Assembly (NCBI GenBank): GCA_022113835.1
Contig: JAILWY010000018.1
Span: 10,083,001 to 10,147,000, forward strand
DNA: 64,000 bases
DNA from: Atopsyche davidsoni
Lineage: Eukaryota > Arthropoda > Insecta > Trichoptera > Hydrobiosidae
Direction: 5' to 3'
The notes beneath the pieces were generated by a model that saw only the letters and a list, made by a program, of their open reading frames with translations, did no database searches and had not been told where the DNA came from. Below are positions 1-12,891 of this stretch, piece by piece (within the stretch, counting starts at the first letter, position 1; the number at the start of each line of letters is the position of its first letter). A program made the position numbers and the translations under genes.

Positions 1-1554
1 GTGTTATGGAACAATAACGAATTAAATGCAACGAAATAATGAGAAATTTCTGTCCTGCGCTTTACAATAGAAAATTAGGATGCCGAGTTAAAAAGACTTC
101 ATGGACCAAAATTATCATGTAAAAAGTACACTTTCGGAATTAGTCGAGCGCTATACCGGTGCACTGTGTCAAATTTGACTATTCATTATTATTTAACGAA
201 TTTACAATCGACCTATAACAATAGGACCGTGTTAGATTATTAAAAGTGAATGAAGATTGAGAAATAAATTGTTTTAATCAAGATTGTATTCAAAAAAGAT
301 ATTTATTGATTATAATAATTTTTAACGCTGAACTCCTAGGATAAAAATTATTTTCGCGAACGCGGTCACGGTCCAATGTAACTGCCCTAGAATATAACGA
401 AAACCGCATTATCGAACTTTTCATGACTTCTCAGTAATATCAACAATAAACAGTAATAAAATGACTTGTTTTCATTAAGATTTACTAGTTATATGAAAAT
501 ATAAACAGTTAATTTACTTGTTGTTCTAGATTATTCATGAGGGGCAAACTACCAATTATTATTGACTGGAGTGATGATATGCATCGAGGCTTTGACAGCC
601 AATCTATCGCGAGGCAATGTCTCCAAATCGAAGGAAAGGTACTCTAAGAATGTTACATAATGTTCTTTACTAGCTGGACTAGAAGTAAGTGCAGATGAAC
701 TATGAAAAAATTGTTTTTATTTTTTTATCAAATCTAAGATAATTAAAACAATAGGTCTCTTTTATGTAATCTATGGAGTGAATGAAGATTGGAAAAAACA
801 TGTTTAAATCTAGATATATTATAAACAATATTTATACCGGTAGATCATTGAATGTCTTATCTATTGACTTCTGTCATTTGCGTGGGTAATCAATTTCAAA
901 CTGATTGAGAACATTATTTGTCAACATTAATATTTTTACAGTACAGAGTACAATATTTACTGAACAATCAACATCACCTCTGAGCTCAAAACTTTGCCAA
1001 ATTATTTATTTAACTATTTTCTTATACATACCTTTAAATTTTAAAATACATTGTTTCCTCAAAATAAAAATTTTGTGAAATATAAGAATACTCGATAGAT
1101 ACTCCATAATTATGGTTTTTCAGAAATCAACTACTTTGTTTAAAGCATAACATTTAATTGAGCCGATTTCAGTAACAAATACTCGTGTAGTACGTTATAT
1201 CTCCGTCATTTGAAGACGATTTTTCCTGCCAGTTATTCTCAAAATGAAAATCTCAATTTTATTTTAAATAAAATCAGTGTGATATTTTTCATCGCTTTTG
1301 GTGATAATATCAAAGTAAATACTAATCTAACAAAAGATTAAAACTTTTTCAATTTATTATTTTCTTTTATAAAAAATATAAATTTGAATCAAATATAAGT
1401 CGAGCATTTTAATAGATATTAAGTATAAAAATGGACGTAATAGAGCGAAGCGAGAAAAGAATTTAAAAATTCAATTATACTTTTTTAAATATTATCGACA
1501 ATACTTTAGAAAAGTTTCTCGATAAAATTGATAAAGTCTTTAAACGAAAAGTTT
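1..1554. other. AT-rich intergenic DNA
   Basis: I see no open frame of note, no recognisable repeat and no island of raised GC here. Poly-A and poly-T runs and short AT-rich repeats dominate. Confidence 0.6.
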
Positions 1555-1865
1555 GCGAAGCTTCCTACCTCGCGCCACCGTTATCCCCAATTTCTGCTCC
1601 CACTTTGCTCGCTAACATTTCCTCGAGAGACAGGGGAGGAGCGAGGCGATAACGAAATTTGAAGAAATCGTTCACCTCAACCGCGCTTTTAAAGACCGGA
1701 AATTACCAACGCTCGGCTTACAGTGCGAGCGGGAAGCAGAAAGCTCTTTTTCCGCTTCCCCGTTAGAATTTCGAGTTTGAAATATTCCCGAGCGCCCGCA
1801 CGTCAGTTCCCGCGAGTGTGCCGAAGGCATGTTGATTTATTGGCTTTCTTTTCGTTTGAAATACC
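1555..1865. promoter_or_regulatory. GC-rich island 1 (candidate regulatory element)
   Basis: The base composition switches abruptly from AT-rich to GC-rich and back within about 300 bp. The block has several CpGs, a GGCGATAACG stretch and purine-rich GGGGAGGAGCGAGG. No frame runs through it as an exon. A conserved non-coding element is the simplest reading. A short 5' exon of an unseen gene cannot be excluded. Confidence 0.3.
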
Positions 1866-3017
1866 CGCATGCACACAATGAATATGTTTCTCTAAGCTTA
1901 TTCAAAAGGGTCGCTGTATCTCGAATGTGAACTTACAATACGTCGATAGAGTGAAGTTTATTCAATATTTTCCAAAAATTAAAACATATAAAATACACAT
2001 TTTTGACATGGTACTATTTTCAGTTTAATTCGGTACCGTTGTTTAAAATATAATACCCAAATAATATTTCAATGTTTCTTTGGATATTTCTTGAATTTTC
2101 GCTAAGGCAGAATATAGTCAGTAGATAATAATATTAAATAAGTCCCAACGCACAGATAAAAAGTCACATTAGATATGAGATTATTCAAATCTACTTTGAT
2201 AAAGTATACATTTTTTTTATATTGAAACAAAAATATAAGATAAACACTGACAAGCCTTTAGTATTCGTATAAGCACGAAATAAATAAAATGTATTTTTAT
2301 TATTTTCAACAAACAACCTTTGCGAACGTCCACAAGCCTCACGCGGAAACTATAATATCCCGCTTAAGTCACGGGTGTTTGAGAAAGACGCACGTCTAAA
2401 AAAAGTTTATTTTTTAATATTTTTCATCTAACTGTCAGGTTTGTAGGAGGAAAGCAATATTCTACTGTAAAGTTTATACTCGCTATCTTGACGTAGATTT
2501 CAAAATACATTAAGAGGCAAGTAAAATTAATATCATAACCTTTATTAAGGTAGAATATAAATGCAATATTAATTGCTAGTTATTTCATAAAGATATATTT
2601 AATTAGAAATTCGAAAATAATTGACATCCTGAATTTATAATTTAAGATTTTAGCCAATTTGTAACTCTGCTTTTTTCTATTACCCGTATCCTCTACAAAT
2701 TTCTCAAAATTAAATCAATTTCAAAAGATTATATTCTATGTCTTAATAAACGTGATTTTTTTTATAAAAAAACATGTTTCCAAACAAATCTAAAAGTTAA
2801 ACGACAATATCGTTATCACGTCTATCCGTAAAAAGATAAGATTGAAATAACTTCACGGCCACATGATTACCAAGATAAGCGAAATTTTGTGAAAAAGAGT
2901 CCCATTTCCTGGAATAAGAGTGAACATGATTCCGGGTTGTGGTAAAAGTATTAAATTTGGTTTTGACTAACCATTTACAATAATAAACACGCCATTAGTC
3001 ATAGAGCGTCGATATAA
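1866..3017. other. AT-rich intergenic DNA
   Basis: Mostly low-complexity AT. A small GC-richer patch lies at about 2325-2395. Nothing else is recognisable. Confidence 0.55.
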
Positions 3018-3040
3018 TTTCAAGCCCACACAAATTACGT
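3018..3040 (+). repeat. tRNA-derived SINE fragment (3' tRNA-like tail)
   Basis: The string TTTCAAGCCCACACAAATTACG closely matches the T-loop to acceptor part of the better copy at 3424-3443. It looks like a decayed second copy of the same tRNA-derived tail. It is too short to assign to a family. Confidence 0.3.
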
Positions 3041-3135
3041 ATGAAAACTTTTGAACTTGTACTTGCTGGGGGTAAAATACCAAATCTGGGCTGACAACTT
3101 GCAAAGCTAAAGTGTGGAGTTTATATTAGAAGTCA

Positions 3136-3214
3136 CCTCCGATAGCTTAGTTGTTAAAGCAGTAGGATAACACATTATACTGAATATGACTTTAAGATTT
3201 CACACCCGACACAT
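3136..3214 (+). repeat. Degenerate tRNA-derived SINE head
   Basis: It begins CTCCGATAGCTTAGTTGTTAAAGC, which resembles a tRNA D-arm with its A box. It continues to AGATTTCACACCCGACACA, where a B box and acceptor end would be expected. No full cloverleaf folds, so this is a SINE-type relic rather than a working tRNA gene. Confidence 0.4.
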
Positions 3215-3412
3215 TTATACAATTCGAAATGATTAATGAATTTCTAGTAAATAAGAGGAAGTTCTATTCTAATCACAGTCAGTAAATGGATCATTATTTC
3301 GAACAATTTTCTAAAACTCATACTAAATAGTGCTTAATTTTTTTACATTAATTTTGCTAAGTATTTGTCGTTATGAAAACAGGTAAAAATAATGCACCGG
3401 CCATGTAAGCTT

Positions 3413-3446
3413 GGGGATGTGGGTTCAAATCCCACACAAATCACGA
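3413..3446 (+). repeat. tRNA-derived SINE fragment with intact T-arm
   Basis: A perfect 5-bp T-stem (GTGGG at 3419-3423, CCCAC at 3431-3435) encloses the 7-nt loop TTCAAAT, a good B-box (GGTTCAAATCC). No D-arm or anticodon arm lies upstream at the right distance, so it is a fragment. With the two pieces at 3018 and 3136 it marks a small SINE-rich patch. Confidence 0.45.
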
Positions 3447-4839
3447 TGATATTTTTCTAAGAGTTTATTTAATCAATTTTCAATATTTGAAAAAATGTAC
3501 TTAATCATTATTAAAAATATTTAGATGCATTCCGAATATGGATTTGAAGACGTCACTCTCTATATTGCCTGGTTATTTTTTGAAAGCGTTATAACTTTCA
3601 GATTATTCACGCTACTTTACCATAATGGTAAAGTTTTATCTAATCAGGATATTCATAAGATAACATTTAAAAGTTAGCAGATTATTATTTTTATTGTTTT
3701 TTTCGCAAGGACGTCTTACTATTCGTTATAAAAATTGCGATAAACTTTCATTGCGGTAATTAGATGATAATGGCAATAAACAAGCACTTATTATATAAAC
3801 GATTTGTTATTTGAAATGTTTTTAAGCAAGGCATAAAATAACTACGTTAATATAAATATTTTAATATACTTACAGAGGACCAGTAAGAACATTTATTGCA
3901 TAGCGATGAAATGGTCCAGAACATAATATGTTAGCAAATGATATCATTGGATACACAGTAAACCGAATGATATCTAATAAACAATTAGTTTGTATAAGAA
4001 ATAAATATATTGCCTTAAATGTTAGAATAAAATTATATGTTTAATTCCATGGTTTTAATATTTGTTTTTCAAATAATATGAAAACCAGAACTAAATATAT
4101 ATATATTTATTTACTATCACTGAAACTAAAAGGGGAGAGCTACCAAGTTCAACGAGGAGAAATAAAAATATAAAGTTACTGTTGGTGTTTAATCAGAACC
4201 ACCGGTATAAGAGGATATACATTTTTATAGCAGGATTTTAGTGATAAATTTATATTATTGTAAATATTAATCACATCAATTGGTAATGAAGCATATAGAC
4301 ATCAGACAGAAAACCAAGCTTACATACATAGTCCTATTTGCTCTGTCAACTGTCAACTGTCAAATTAAGAATTAAATTGAAGCAATTTCTACATGATAAC
4401 TTCACAACAGGGAGCTCGAATGTCATAATAATGTAGCAATTATCAGCAGAGCCGAATTCAGTATCTTAACAGCCCATCACCGAGCCAAGACAAAGCAGAA
4501 TATTTTAGGCTTTAGTGTGAGGTGATTTTATAATGTTTTTCGTTGATTGAACCCGAAATGTTATGTCATTTTATCCATACCTCATTGTTTTTTTTTTTTC
4601 TGAAATCAGCTGATGATTAGCAAATCGACATATTTTATATACGTGATCATTTATATAATTAGCATTCATCGCAAATTGAAACAAGTAATTGCTTATAATT
4701 AAGATTTAGAAAAGGTTTCTGCTGTACAGTTTAACATAAAAAACGTCGAAAAGACTACAGCTATGTCTATTAATTAGTTCAATTATGTGAGCAAAAAAAT
4801 AATCAATACCAACGCTTTTATTGTAAGGTTGTGGTAGAA
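3447..4839. other. AT-rich intergenic DNA
   Basis: AT-rich sequence with a small tandem of the 7-mer TGTCAAC (about 2.7 copies at 4344-4363). I see no gene. Confidence 0.55.
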
Positions 4840-5085
4840 CACCTCTGAGGACCAATGAGCCGGCCCTGTGCGCGGCGTACCCAGTAGCCTTCACGGCGTC
4901 AGATTCGTTATTGCTATCACCGAACAAGAGCGTCCTTGCCACAATCGCGACCACGCTGCTCGCATGCTCTGCCGGAGTGATAGGACCAGCTCCCCAGAAG
5001 AGAGAATCTTCAAAATGGCGACAGTTGAAGCACTCTGAATGTCCTTACACATCTCGCAATACAGCCAACGCAATGTAATTTGGAA
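4840..5085. promoter_or_regulatory. GC-rich island 2
   Basis: A GC-rich block in AT-rich surroundings. Minus-strand frames of 60-82 codons cross it without resembling a known family. It includes AAAATGGCGAC (from 5012), similar to a YY1/Pho-type core. It is either a regulatory element or an old insertion. Confidence 0.28.
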
Positions 5086-5879
5086 ACTAAAAAAAACTGC
5101 TCGTGGTAGTTAACGTATTATTTTTATTTTATTTTTAAAACACACTCCCAAAACGCATGAAATATACAGCATGCATATAAAATATTGCATCATTATGCAA
5201 TATTTTTTTATTTTTTTTTATTTTTCAGCAACTCATTAGTTGCTGAAATTTTATGTCATTTAAAACCGAGTATATTGTTACAGTTATTTACAAATACCAC
5301 ATGGATCGGTGAAACTTCGACACTCTCTCAAAGCAACAAAAAGATTGAAGCAACCAAGAAAGTCATTCGGTTAAGAAGTAATTACGAAAATAATTCATGT
5401 AGCAATATGTTATAATGACACTTAAAAGGTGGAAAGTGCGCGTTGAGGAGTGTAACGTTTGCAATATTGCTCACTAAAGTAAGCCTAAGTAAACTAATGC
5501 TTAATGACGTCGTATCCCTCTTATTGTTGTATACGACTCTTCTGACTTCAAAGATGAAAATCATTAAATTAAAAGCTGATTACAATATCGTTATAGCATA
5601 TTTCAACATGCCTATAGATAAACGACTTTGCACAAGACTGCATACATTTTTAACGACGGCGTTAAGTTTATCTCTCGGCAACATACGTGTTCCTTGGATT
5701 ATATTGAAAAACATCGTAAATGAAAAATATGCACGAAAGACACTAAGCAGCATTAAACCTTTGAAAAACGTTCATAATGCGTGACCGGTTCTGCGAGTAC
5801 CGCATTTTTTAAAACTCATCCCTGTTCTGTGAGACCAACATTGATACTAGTTTCAATATTGAATCAACGACTTTTTTTA
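5086..5879. other. AT-rich DNA with an unsupported 113-codon open frame
   Basis: A plus-strand frame at 5443-5784 is open for 113 codons, but it begins at TTG, matches nothing I recognise and lacks splice or Kozak support. It is within what chance gives for this much DNA. Confidence 0.4.
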
Positions 5880-6137
5880 CGTACACTGTGTAAGCACTCC
5901 GTTACCTTGAGTTGAACGGCTGTCGGCGTGATTGTGCGTCTCGCTTCCACGCACTTCTCCGAACGGCGAAGAAAGAGGAAGTGCCGCTGATGGAAGGCCT
6001 CTTCGATTTGTCTGAGCAAATATAGAGCTAAATTGAACACACGTTTGCGACATATCCATATCAGTGGCTGCCGGTTGTGTATGAAAAATCTTTAAATAAG
6101 TAATTGCTTTAGCGTGTTGATTTTTGTTACACATCAA
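5880..6137. promoter_or_regulatory. GC-rich island 3
   Basis: About 140 bp (5885-6025) of GC-rich, CpG-containing sequence fading into AT-rich DNA. No coding signal is convincing. Confidence 0.25.
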
Positions 6138-6689
6138 TATAGGCGATTGGTATATTTTAAACTTCTATTTCTACTAATTTCTACTCGAAATATTTATAAT
6201 CGCACTTCATTGAATTTGTGGGCCATCATTCAGATAGTTTGGAAAAATTTGTAAAAAATTATTGAAAATATTTATTGAACAAATGTAAATTATGGATAGC
6301 AATTTATTAGATAGTGAATTTTAATTAAAAAAAGGCATTTGTGTACTTTTATTATTTTATCATAAATCAGCACTCGTGCCTGGTAACACGAAGCTTTGGT
6401 GTTGCATAATTATTTAGTAACTATTTAAAGTTAATCGAATTATACCAATAAAGAATCTGGAGGCCTGTATCCAGCTGACAAATTTTTCCAAAACAGATGT
6501 CTCTAAAAATAGTTTTCAAATGAGTCAGACACATATATAAAAGCACGTGTACCATAAATGTGTTTTTTTTATTATATTTAATAAAATTTACTGTTACCGA
6601 AACTTTTATTATTAAAGCTTTAACGAACTTTGCTTTTGAAATGAATATACGTGAACAAGAATATATATTTTTTAAATAGAGATGATTAG
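6138..6689. other. AT-rich intergenic DNA
   Basis: Low-complexity AT-rich sequence. The minus-strand open frame at 6421-6810 draws its length partly from the next island and matches nothing known to me. Confidence 0.5.
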
Positions 6690-7115
6690 TCTCTGAACAC
6701 TTCAGCTTGCAGCACAGGCCACCCGCTGCGGGAGCCAGAAGCTCCCAGTCCTTCCGCAAGTCCGGACAAGCTCGCTGACTCACAAGCACTCCCGGCCATA
6801 AAGAATTCATCGCCCGAGTCTACCGCTAACTACACCGAACCTCCATTAGCTCCTGGCTCGATCCTTTTGAGTCAACCACACGATAAATTGTCTTTTACCT
6901 GAGGCGCTATCGGCTGGACGATCCGGGCGGGACGGAAGAAAGTAGCGAAGCAAGTGTTTGGCAAATTTCATCATCTTGAAATGCATGCGGGGGTATTTCG
7001 TCATACTTCTGCGGCAGGAGCCCCCGTTTCGCTCCCGTTTGCAATAGAAGACACGTTAGTCGAGTATGATGAAATACTGAAGTAATTTGCATAGCCGTTT
7101 GTATTAATTTCACAA
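6690..7115. promoter_or_regulatory. GC-rich island 4 (candidate enhancer)
   Basis: This is one of the longer islands, about 400 bp. It contains an exact AP-1-type TGACTCA at 6776-6782, and CpGs cluster at 6900-7050. Open frames on the minus strand are short and unrecognised. Confidence 0.33.
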
Positions 7116-7664
7116 TAAAAATGGTGACGTTTAAAATAGTTTAGAGTCGTGAAACTGATAAAATATTTTTTTTATTATCAGTATTTCAACATTAAACAAG
7201 CAATTTATACTATTATAAATATGATGCTATATATAAACGTGATATTTATAGCATATTTTTGATATCAGACATTAACACGTCTAATGCATAGAATAACCAT
7301 GATGTTTAATTAAATATATAAATAATATTTTATTTAAAATAAATGTCAGAATGTGTAAATTTAAACGATATTTTTATGAACAATGAGTGCAAATATGCAT
7401 TTATTTGTGTTTTTAAAAGCAATTATTTATTAGTTGTATGAACCGCTTGTATTTGTATTTATAAGTATTCCGGAATTATCCGTTCCCGTAAAACACCGAA
7501 GTACCAATGCATCGTGAGTCATTAACCCCAAACGAGTAGAACTTGACTAAAAATGAATTATTCTGAAACTGTGCAATATACAATGAATTATACAATTTGT
7601 TTAAATAAAAATTTCACGTTGAAATATAGTTAGTTATGCATGCATAGTGATAATTATGTTCACT
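7116..7664. other. AT-rich intergenic DNA
   Basis: Nothing recognisable beyond AT-rich low-complexity sequence. Confidence 0.55.
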
Positions 7665-7895
7665 TACATTCGACAAGCAGGTTCTGACTGTTTTCTTGCG
7701 GGATGTGTTATCTCCGAGAAACTATCACTCTTCTCACCGCAACTAACAACCGCAATGTATGTGTAATTACTAGAAACGCAGACCACATCTATCAAAATAG
7801 TATTAATAGTTATATGTAAATTATTTCAATAATACACTAACACTCGCAGAAACGCGCTCGACCGGACCGGACCGTCTATCGACGAAATCACAATG
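7665..7895. promoter_or_regulatory. Weak GC-richer island 5
   Basis: Moderate GC with a short direct repeat CCGGACCGGACCG at about 7862-7874. A weak candidate. Confidence 0.2.
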
Positions 7896-9609
7896 AGCGT
7901 ACAAAATATGAATTTTTATATAAATCGGTTTTTTGCCCGAATTGTGGTAATAATATTGTTTCGAATAGTCAGTAGTTCTATCTTTTGCATTACTTGAAAA
8001 TGGTTATTAACGAGTATCAGGATACATTGTAACAATTAATTACGCTCCATATGCTTGACGTATTGTTACAATTTTTAAATCAATATTTTTAAATGCCATA
8101 TTTTTTTCCAAAAATGAAGTTTCTATTTTGCCAAAAAAATAGTTTTACAATTTATATGTTAGTTTTATGATGATTGATTACGGACTATATATACTGATTG
8201 GAAATGGTATAAAATTAATTACAATTTTTTTTTTTTAGAAATAAAACAAATACTAATTTAATATGTTAGATATCTACTGAAAATTCATTTAATGTTGATA
8301 ACATACAGCTATTGTATGTAGTGATATATAAATATATATACATATTTTTATTTAGTGGGAGGATACAGTATCGGTTGATGACCGCGAGTTGTATGCGCGG
8401 TCCTCGAGAAACTCGTATAAAGTGTTTTTTTATTAATATTATTGTGGGACATTATGGTATCTGATAAATAAGTAAATATAGTTACATAGATAATAAATAA
8501 TATTAACTATTATGCACCTTGAGAGATGTTGTTAAATCTTGCATAAAGCACTTGAGATAGGCTCACAATCCAATGCTTGTAATAAAAATACTAGATCGAA
8601 ATGAGTTATAACCATATATTTTTCTATATACAAAAAATTTGCTAGTTTGATTTAATGTTAATACATGAAAAACAATAAAACTAATGTTTAAATATGAAGT
8701 CCACCTAACTTAAAAAATAAATTTAAAAAAAAACGCTTTAACATTCGAGACTTCTTTCTTACATTTTTATGTTTTATATAAAATTGTATAATGTAAAGCG
8801 TGTGACGTTTGTACGAGGCAAAGGCAATAATACATATCAGATTCATTGTCACATATAGAAAAGGACACGTACATTTTAACAATGCACGGCAGGTTTCCAT
8901 ATTAGTATACTCACTGTTTAGTCTGCAGCCCTGTGCTGATTAGTTTTACAATTTATTTGCAAGGGCACTATTTTACATGTCAACAAGCTATTACATACTC
9001 TCGTACTAATAAAACGATCCAAAAACAGGAAACGTTATGTTGAGCTCGTCTGTATGAGTCTTGGACTTACTGTTTACTCCAGTCATATTCTCTTAAATAT
9101 GCTGGTTTATACTATATGTGTTTACGGAAACAAGTATTGTTAACCGCATAGTATTTATGTTAACAAGCCTTTTTGTATTAAATAAAAGTAGGACAACGTT
9201 GATCCTAGATGTTTAGAAAATATTCTTTGAATCTCGCTAATCTTTAAAATGCACATTGATTTTATTTTATTAATAATGGGAATATTTTTGCGATTTTTAT
9301 TATTTTAATAAGATTTGCTAATGATTGTTAAATTAGACTCAAATTATCTTATTTTTTATACAAAGGTTAAAATATTAAGAAGACGGGTAAACTGATTTCA
9401 CAACATACAATATGCATGTATTGTAAACTTCGCATCATACATAAAGATATTTTTTTAAACCGCCCATCGTTGTTGTGTTAATTGCAAAATAAGCACAAAA
9501 CAACAATAGACGAATTATCGGATTACTCCGCATATCGATCAATGTAAAGTATACCGAAAAGTAAAAACAATACCTTCAGATATACCAGACGACTAAAAAT
9601 CATTATTTC
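7896..9609. other. AT-rich intergenic DNA
   Basis: A long AT-rich stretch. A small GC-richer patch at about 8360-8415 is the only departure. The 70-codon minus-strand frame at 8688-8900 is unrecognised. Confidence 0.55.
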
Positions 9610-9910
9610 CCTATCAGCCGTAGATAAAGGGACGGTATCGGTCATTGAAGACAAATCGTACGATGAAGTGGGCAACGAGCGCTGGCCGTACGTGATAGTG
9701 GTCACAAGTCGCGAGTGCCATTAGGGGCACTATCGCATGTCGCTGCCGAGAGGCTTGCATGTGTTTCCCTACGACTTGTGAATAATTGTGCAAGGCAATA
9801 AAGATAAGAGTGTCTGGCCAATCAATTGCCCGCCCGAGTACTGACACATGCAGATAAACCAACTGTGTAAACACAGCGGCAGTCGCGGCCGCGCCGTTTA
9901 CTTGCAACTT
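9610..9910. promoter_or_regulatory. GC-rich island 6 with GATA-type site
   Basis: A sharply bounded GC-rich block. It carries AGATAAG (9802-9808), a canonical GATA-factor core, and CCAATCAATTG nearby. It ends in GCGGCCGCGCC. The minus-strand 97-codon frame across it has no recognisable domain. Confidence 0.33.
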
Positions 9911-10859
9911 CTAGAATATTCTGAATCATCGCCTGCTTCCATCTGTTTTAATTCTAAAAAAAATTGTGCAATCATGATGTAGTTTTTTTTTTTTTTTTTT
10001 TTTCTTTAATATTTCATTATATTTACCGTACATGCGTATATGGCTACTTGAACTTGTGTACTAGTAGACATCAGTATTTTTATATCCAATCTTTTTATTC
10101 AATAGCCGTTATATTTTAAATTCGTCGATGGACAAACTGAATCAAAAGAAATCTGCATTAAAATCATTGATATACCAATCAACATACTTGCTTGTACTAT
10201 ACCTTCAAGAATTCCGATAAAGAGAATAAAAATTTTAAAGTATGCTGTACCAGTATAAAAAATGTCGTATAAGACTGACTAACGCAGTTTTCGGCGTTGA
10301 TTATATGTATTTGTTAAATATTCACTTTTGATTATTTTAAAGCGGTACGCCACAATAAAATATAATCCAAATGTCCCATGTTCTATATTTTTGTGTGAGT
10401 ATGTTAATTTGGCTGCGAACAGGCAATATGTTTGTCTACTATAATATCTTCGGAATGTTTTTCAATACTTTCTGTGCCTAGTGGTTAAATTTTTCAATGA
10501 GGTATTTATTACTGCAATATTGCGACATTGTAAAGAAATAGTGAGTAGGACGAGAAAAGGATACCGACTTGTACAGATCTACATTTTATTTTGAAAATGA
10601 ATTGATCAAAGAATTGTACAAGTGTTTTTCTTTTATATATGTGCTATTGAAAAAAAAAATTCTGCAGAATACTACATAACGTAATAAAAATTATTTATAT
10701 GCATCATTTCTAAGATTCATTTATATATTAAGTAAAGATCAATTATAAACAATGCAGCTGTATGTATTAAGAACAATCCGAAGCCATAAATTTAAACAGA
10801 CATTATGTTATCTATAAAAGCAGCATTTAGGTAATGAAGAATATCGAAAACAAACCCAT
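9911..10859. other. AT-rich DNA with poly-T tract
   Basis: A run of 21 T at 9983-10003 could be an old retroposon tail on the minus strand, but no element body is recognisable beside it. The rest is AT-rich. Confidence 0.45.
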
Positions 10860-11165
10860 TTCTCATATCTGCTCCAGTTCAAGCCGGTTCATAGCTCGCC
10901 GTACGATAACAAGCAACAAATTATGTTTATTGTTCATTTTATATGTGTGGTCACGTCCGATAATATGGACACGATTCTGGCCTGCAATGATGTAAACTAG
11001 AGTGTCAAAAGCTCTCCGGTAGTTTATTCGACTGGATGCATGCAGGCGCTGGTCAATGAACTGCCATGTACGAAAGAGTGCAGCGCGGCCGATTAGCAGG
11101 CAGGTAAATGTATGGAAATCAGCACAGTGACTCGGAAACAGACCGCTTATCCCCACCCTTCAACA
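10860..11165. promoter_or_regulatory. GC-richer island 7 with forkhead-type site
   Basis: It contains ATGTTTATTGTT (10923-10934), a good forkhead-type core that recurs exactly at 53733-53744 in another island. GC rises toward the right end (CAGCGCGGCCGATTAGCAGG). The 97-codon minus-strand frame is not a known domain. Confidence 0.33.
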
Positions 11166-12299
11166 GAAACTCCGATAAGCTTGAAATAAGATGAACCAAT
11201 GTATTGAGTTAAAGCAAATAGTTTTTGATTTTTAATATTTGGTTTAAATTTAAATGCATTTACTCAAAATCAATAACTCTTATCAGCATGTGAAGTTAAC
11301 TACGACAGTTTAAACGTCCATTGGTACCTATTCAATATAAGCAATTTTAGGGTGAGGACAGTATTTTTAAAATGTGCATAACAAATAAAACGAAATTTTT
11401 TAAATAAATTTATGTATTTTATGCTAAAGGTGGGACCCGAAACTCGCTTCCAGAATTGTAAAAGGTTGCTAATCTACAAGCTGAAAAAAATAATTATGAT
11501 TTGGTGGGGGTCGGAGTTGTACAGGAAAAAATAGCATGCCTCGCGGCGAATGATATTCAGTAAAATTGGAATCTTAACTTAATTAGCATCGTTGCTACTT
11601 TTCAACGCCCGAAGCAGAATTATTTTAACGCCGTTTTTTTAATTGCAAAAACCAAATGCTGTGAGTAGCAGAGTAGCAATGGGCGAATTTCAATCATCGT
11701 GGAACAATATGTATATCTTACATTTTACTTGTAGTAAAACTAAAATTAAAATTATTAAAACTAACTAGCCGTCTATTGGAAATTGAATACCACCAGTAAA
11801 ACCACCAGATGAAATTTATTGAATTCGTAGATTTTTCGAATGCCCTCAAGATTTTATGAAGGATGGTTGCTCAATTTTATTACTGAGTTTATTAGAGGCC
11901 GCACTTAAGACGTTTTTTGTTACAGATTTTGGTACGTAGAGCAAATTAGTGTATACACTGTGTATCCTTCAAGTACACGCTGAGGGTTGCGAGCCACTAT
12001 GTTCTAATGATCTCAAAACACTGGCCTCTTTATTTTATGAATAGCCTGACTTCGATAAAAGATTTTCATAAAAGCAAAGCTCATAATCTTACTGGGCGTT
12101 CAACGATATCAATGGACTAATTTTAAAAATACGACATGAAAATAATAAATCAGTTGTTTGAATATATTTTATGTCTATATTTAGTAATTTTTGCGCGATG
12201 ATAAACTGGAATATAATATAAGTTATTCTGGGGTGCGAAATGAGATCAAGGAGTATCGTTTTAAATATCAGCTAATGAAAAAACATGACTGTTTAATCA
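11166..12299. other. AT-rich intergenic DNA
   Basis: Modest GC variation only. No gene or repeat is recognised. Confidence 0.5.
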
Positions 12300-12700
12300 T
12301 TTACACTTATCGTTGAATGAATTATCTCTCGAGTCGACTTTTTATAGTGACAGACGGATTACAAGTTCTGTCGATACCCCGGCCCGGCCATTGCTGCGAT
12401 TTACGTCACGAGACTTATTTATTTAATTGGAAAGTCTCTTTCGTGCAACAACACTGATAATTCGCCAGGCGAATGTGACTTATTTTGATTCCGATTTAAA
12501 AACTGCGCAGTTCTATATTGGTGTCAAACGCACACGTGTTGTTATTCTGCTCCAATAAGAGATATTCGCGTTCCGAAAAAATAAGCTTTTAATCGTGTGC
12601 TTATTCAAGTGCAAATCTACGTGGCACATACACACGACGAGTACAATACTCACATTCAATCGAGTACCATTACATCTCTACGTCCCGATAAGACACACCC
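12300..12700. promoter_or_regulatory. GC-richer island 8 with CRE-type site
   Basis: It has CCCCGGCCCGGCC followed by TTACGTCA (12401-12408), a CREB/ATF-type element. The right part is mixed composition. No exon is evident. Confidence 0.3.
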
Positions 12701-12762
12701 TTATCAATAGAAAATTTTATTTACATTACTGACTTCTTGATAGTATTTATATATACGTATTT

Positions 12763-12891
12763 ATTGTGGAAGGACCCGGGGACCTACTACACTATTTTCC
12801 CCTTAGAAAGCCATGAACACTGGTTCAACATGAGTGTATGCTCAGTGAAATGATCGCCAACCTCCTCTGAGGAGAGGCACTTGATGAAGAA
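12763..12891 (+). repeat. Dispersed 129-bp repeat, copy A
   Basis: It aligns end to end with 33152-33280 with about 12 mismatches and no gap (about 91% identity by eye). Both copies start ATTGTRGAAGGACCCGGGG and end GATGAAGAA, and flanking sequence diverges at once. This fits a short interspersed or truncated element in the same orientation. I do not recognise the family. Confidence 0.75.

Noticed and set aside
5443..5784. 113-codon plus-strand frame in AT-rich DNA
   Set aside because: It starts at TTG, has no recognisable motif and no splice or Kozak support.
9983..10003. Long T run as a retroposon poly-A tail
   Set aside because: No element body or target duplication could be recognised next to it. 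Other long T runs in the window (31019-31041, 58869-58889) also stand alone.
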